Positions 62,596-64,000 of a stretch of 64,000 bases of DNA are shown here, piece by piece (position 1 is the first letter of the stretch; the number at the start of each line of letters is the position of its first letter). The position numbers and the translations under genes were made by a program. The DNA is from Anodontia alba (lineage: Eukaryota; Mollusca; Bivalvia; Lucinida; Lucinidae): positions 39,156,264 through 39,220,263 of the forward strand of contig OZ024823.1 of assembly GCA_964016985.1 (NCBI GenBank), written 5' to 3'. The notes under the pieces were generated by a model, which worked only from the letters and a program-made list of their open reading frames with translations, was not told where the DNA came from and made no database searches.

Positions 62596-62793
62596 GCTGG
62601 TTTGCTGAACCCAGACATGCCTTGCCTTTGCAAACAGTGCAGATCCAGATCAGTTAGAAGCCAACTGATCTGGATTTGTATGTTTGCCATTCAGTATGTG
62701 AATTTATATCAACAATCTGGATCAAGTAATCTGATTGGCTGGCAATTAGAAGCGGGTGTTGCATCATAATTTATTCGGTGTATCAATGCTGAA
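62596..62793 (+). mobile_element. PB-1 copy 6, ends degraded
   Basis: TTTGCTGAACCCAGACATGC left; hairpin GCAAACAGTGCAGATCCAGA with a TTAGAAGCCAA loop; TTTATTCGG right. TTAA not preserved. Confidence 0.62.
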
Positions 62794-62831
62794 TGAAAAT
62801 TAAAAAAAAAAAAGAGTTAAAAGCCACGGAT

Positions 62832-62947
62832 CCAAGCTAGCATTCTTAATACATTTTGTAAATCTATAGCGGGCCGTTATCGGCCCGTCAGCTACACTGA
62901 CAGCCCGATAACGGCCCGCTATAGATTTATGCAGAATGCTTACTGGG
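62832..62947. mobile_element. Pal-CCCAG2 copy 2
   Basis: CCAAGCTAGCATTCTTAATA left; inverse ...AGAATGCTTACTGGG right. Core ATCTATAGCGGGCCGTTATC GGCCCGTCAG conserved, with one mismatch in the inverse (GACAGCCCG). Confidence 0.8.
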
Positions 62948-62964
62948 ATTATGTTAATTATTAA

Positions 62965-63170
62965 GGGGACATTTTAACAAGGGAGGCAACTGCTGTGATT
63001 TCCTATTTGCTAGTTTGCATCCCAAACCACTTTAGAAAAGGGGTCCATTCTATGAGGAAACAATTTTCTCCTACGTCGAGCAAGTTCTCCCATTTCAGAT
63101 TAGTCTGTTTTTCAGAAGGTAGACAAAAACAAATTTGACAAAGTTGCTTCCCTGAAAGTTGGAAATTCCC
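62965..63170. repeat. Family M copy, diverged
   Basis: AACAAGGGAGGCAACTGCTG, TAGAAAAGGGGTCCATTC, TTTTTCAGAAGGTAGAC match M in order. Confidence 0.48.
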
Positions 63171-63185
63171 TTCGATATTAGTATT

Positions 63186-63195
63186 GACACACACG

Positions 63196-63234
<39 letters not shown>

Positions 63235-63270
63235 GCACGCACGCACACACGCGCGTGCGCACGCACGCAC
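63186..63270. repeat. (AC)n/(ACGC)n microsatellite
   Basis: ACACAC run then CACGCACG to 63270. Confidence 0.92.
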
Positions 63271-63646
63271 ATTAGAGAAAAACTACAGTATACTTCCCTC
63301 CCGGTTTCCGCACCTATCCTAAAACCATTGAATACCTGATGAAAAATGTGACAAGTTTGAACCGGCGAAATCATTGATACAAACCCTGTCTAAATCGATC
63401 TGGGTCCACACTGTTTTCTCAGGCTTGTATGTCCGAATATACAAACCAAACCCGGAGCCCTATTTAATCCGTCTGGGGGACAGGAAATCACTTTTCAAAT
63501 CAGTGAATCGTGCAAGTATACTGGACATATTTAACATGGGAGAACCGTTCCTGTTGCATGTAGTGAGGACTGAGGCTCTCATATGTGCATACATGTATCA
63601 TGTAGCGTCTAACTGCAATGGCTCGAACATGTTTGTGAACATGGTA
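63271..63646. other. Spacer, nothing recognised
   Basis: A scrap ATCTGGGTCCACACTGTTT at 63399 is half of a CAGATCAG-type hairpin. The 176-codon ORF beginning 63374 runs into Mar-D and is not a gene. Confidence 0.4.
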
Positions 63647-63978
63647 CAGTCAACTCTCGTTATCTCGAATCCCAAGGGACTTCCTGAAATACTTCGAGAT
63701 ATCCGTACTTCGACATATCAGATTTGCAGAATAGAGGAAAAACTAATTCGATTAACCACATTTAACAAATATATGTGTAATTGGACTCTTGAATTTAGAG
63801 GTATATTGAAAATATTGTGGAAAAGAGGAGAAACTGCTCGTAAGGAGCAATTTCTCCTCTTTTCCACAATATTTTTTTACATGTTGTTAGATTTTCATGT
63901 TTAGGCAGGGACCAGATTTTCACTTCGAGATAAGCGGTTATTCGAGATAAGCGAGTTCGAGATAGCGAGAGTCAACTG
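63647..63978 (-). mobile_element. Mar-D copy 4
   Basis: TA, CAGTCAACTCTCGTTATCTC ... GAGAGTCAACTG, TA. Central GAGGAGAAACTGCTCGTAAG / inverse with TTGTGGAAAAGA arms. Confidence 0.83.
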
Positions 63979-64000
63979 TAATTTGCTCTAGACATGGGTA

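Noticed and set aside
63374..63904. 176-residue ORF
   Set aside because: Its C-terminal two thirds translate a Mar-D copy; the remainder has no motif.

Overview
This window looks like nuclear DNA of a metazoan, most likely a marine bivalve mollusc. It is AT-rich, has no compact operons or long host ORFs, and is packed with short non-autonomous transposons, LINE relics, tRNA-derived SINEs, satellites and microsatellites. The bivalve guess rests on my recollection of hairpin repeats that translate as 'VDPDQ' and on the SINE/LINE mix; no host gene here confirms it. I found no convincing host protein gene, tRNA, rRNA or CRISPR array. Coordinates were counted by hand; most element edges are good to a few bases, those of degenerate copies to 5-20 bases.

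Family labels used below. Pal-A: about 275 bp, termini CATYACGAAAACAYGCCTAT, a central palindrome with about 60-base arms, 24 copies, about 6.4 kb or 10% of the window. Mar-B, Mar-C and Mar-D: TA-flanked MITEs (miniature inverted-repeat elements) with CAGT...ACTG ends, Tc1/mariner type. PB-1 to PB-5 and one 500-bp element: TTAA-flanked, piggyBac type. hAT-F: AGGGGCGGATCC ends, about 8-bp target duplications. Pal-CCCAG1 and Pal-CCCAG2: about 100-bp near-perfect palindromes ending in CCCAG. E, H, M and N: other dispersed repeats. Hairpin-I: GCGAACAGCGAAGGCCC hairpins.

Layout. 0-6 kb: degenerate tandem repeat, three Pal-A copies, PB-2/PB-1 copies, a hAT-like MITE and a foldback element with tandem-repeat arms. 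6-12 kb: a 52-bp array and a 57-bp minisatellite. 12-24 kb: mixed MITEs, a SINE with target duplications and a 2.2-kb array of about 145-bp units rich in GGCGGCCAT. 24-34 kb: a 1.4-kb inverted repeat with a nested Pal-A, Mar-B/Mar-D and PB elements. 34-48 kb: four pieces of one LINE family (endonuclease, reverse transcriptase, C-terminal zinc finger), interrupted by Pal-A and a SINE. 48-54 kb: palindromes, a 630-bp foldback and a decayed ORF with a 2A-like DIEQNPGP motif. 54-64 kb: more Pal-A, PB, Mar-D and microsatellites.

The most interesting theme is modularity. Elements with unrelated termini and different target-site signatures carry clearly related central hairpins. One hairpin type joins Pal-A, Mar-B and Mar-C; another (CAGATCAG type) joins PB-1, PB-3, PB-4, PB-5, hAT-F, E and H. 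A second strong observation is a filled/empty-site comparison between two LINE copies, which shows that a Pal-A copy inserted precisely without a target-site duplication.
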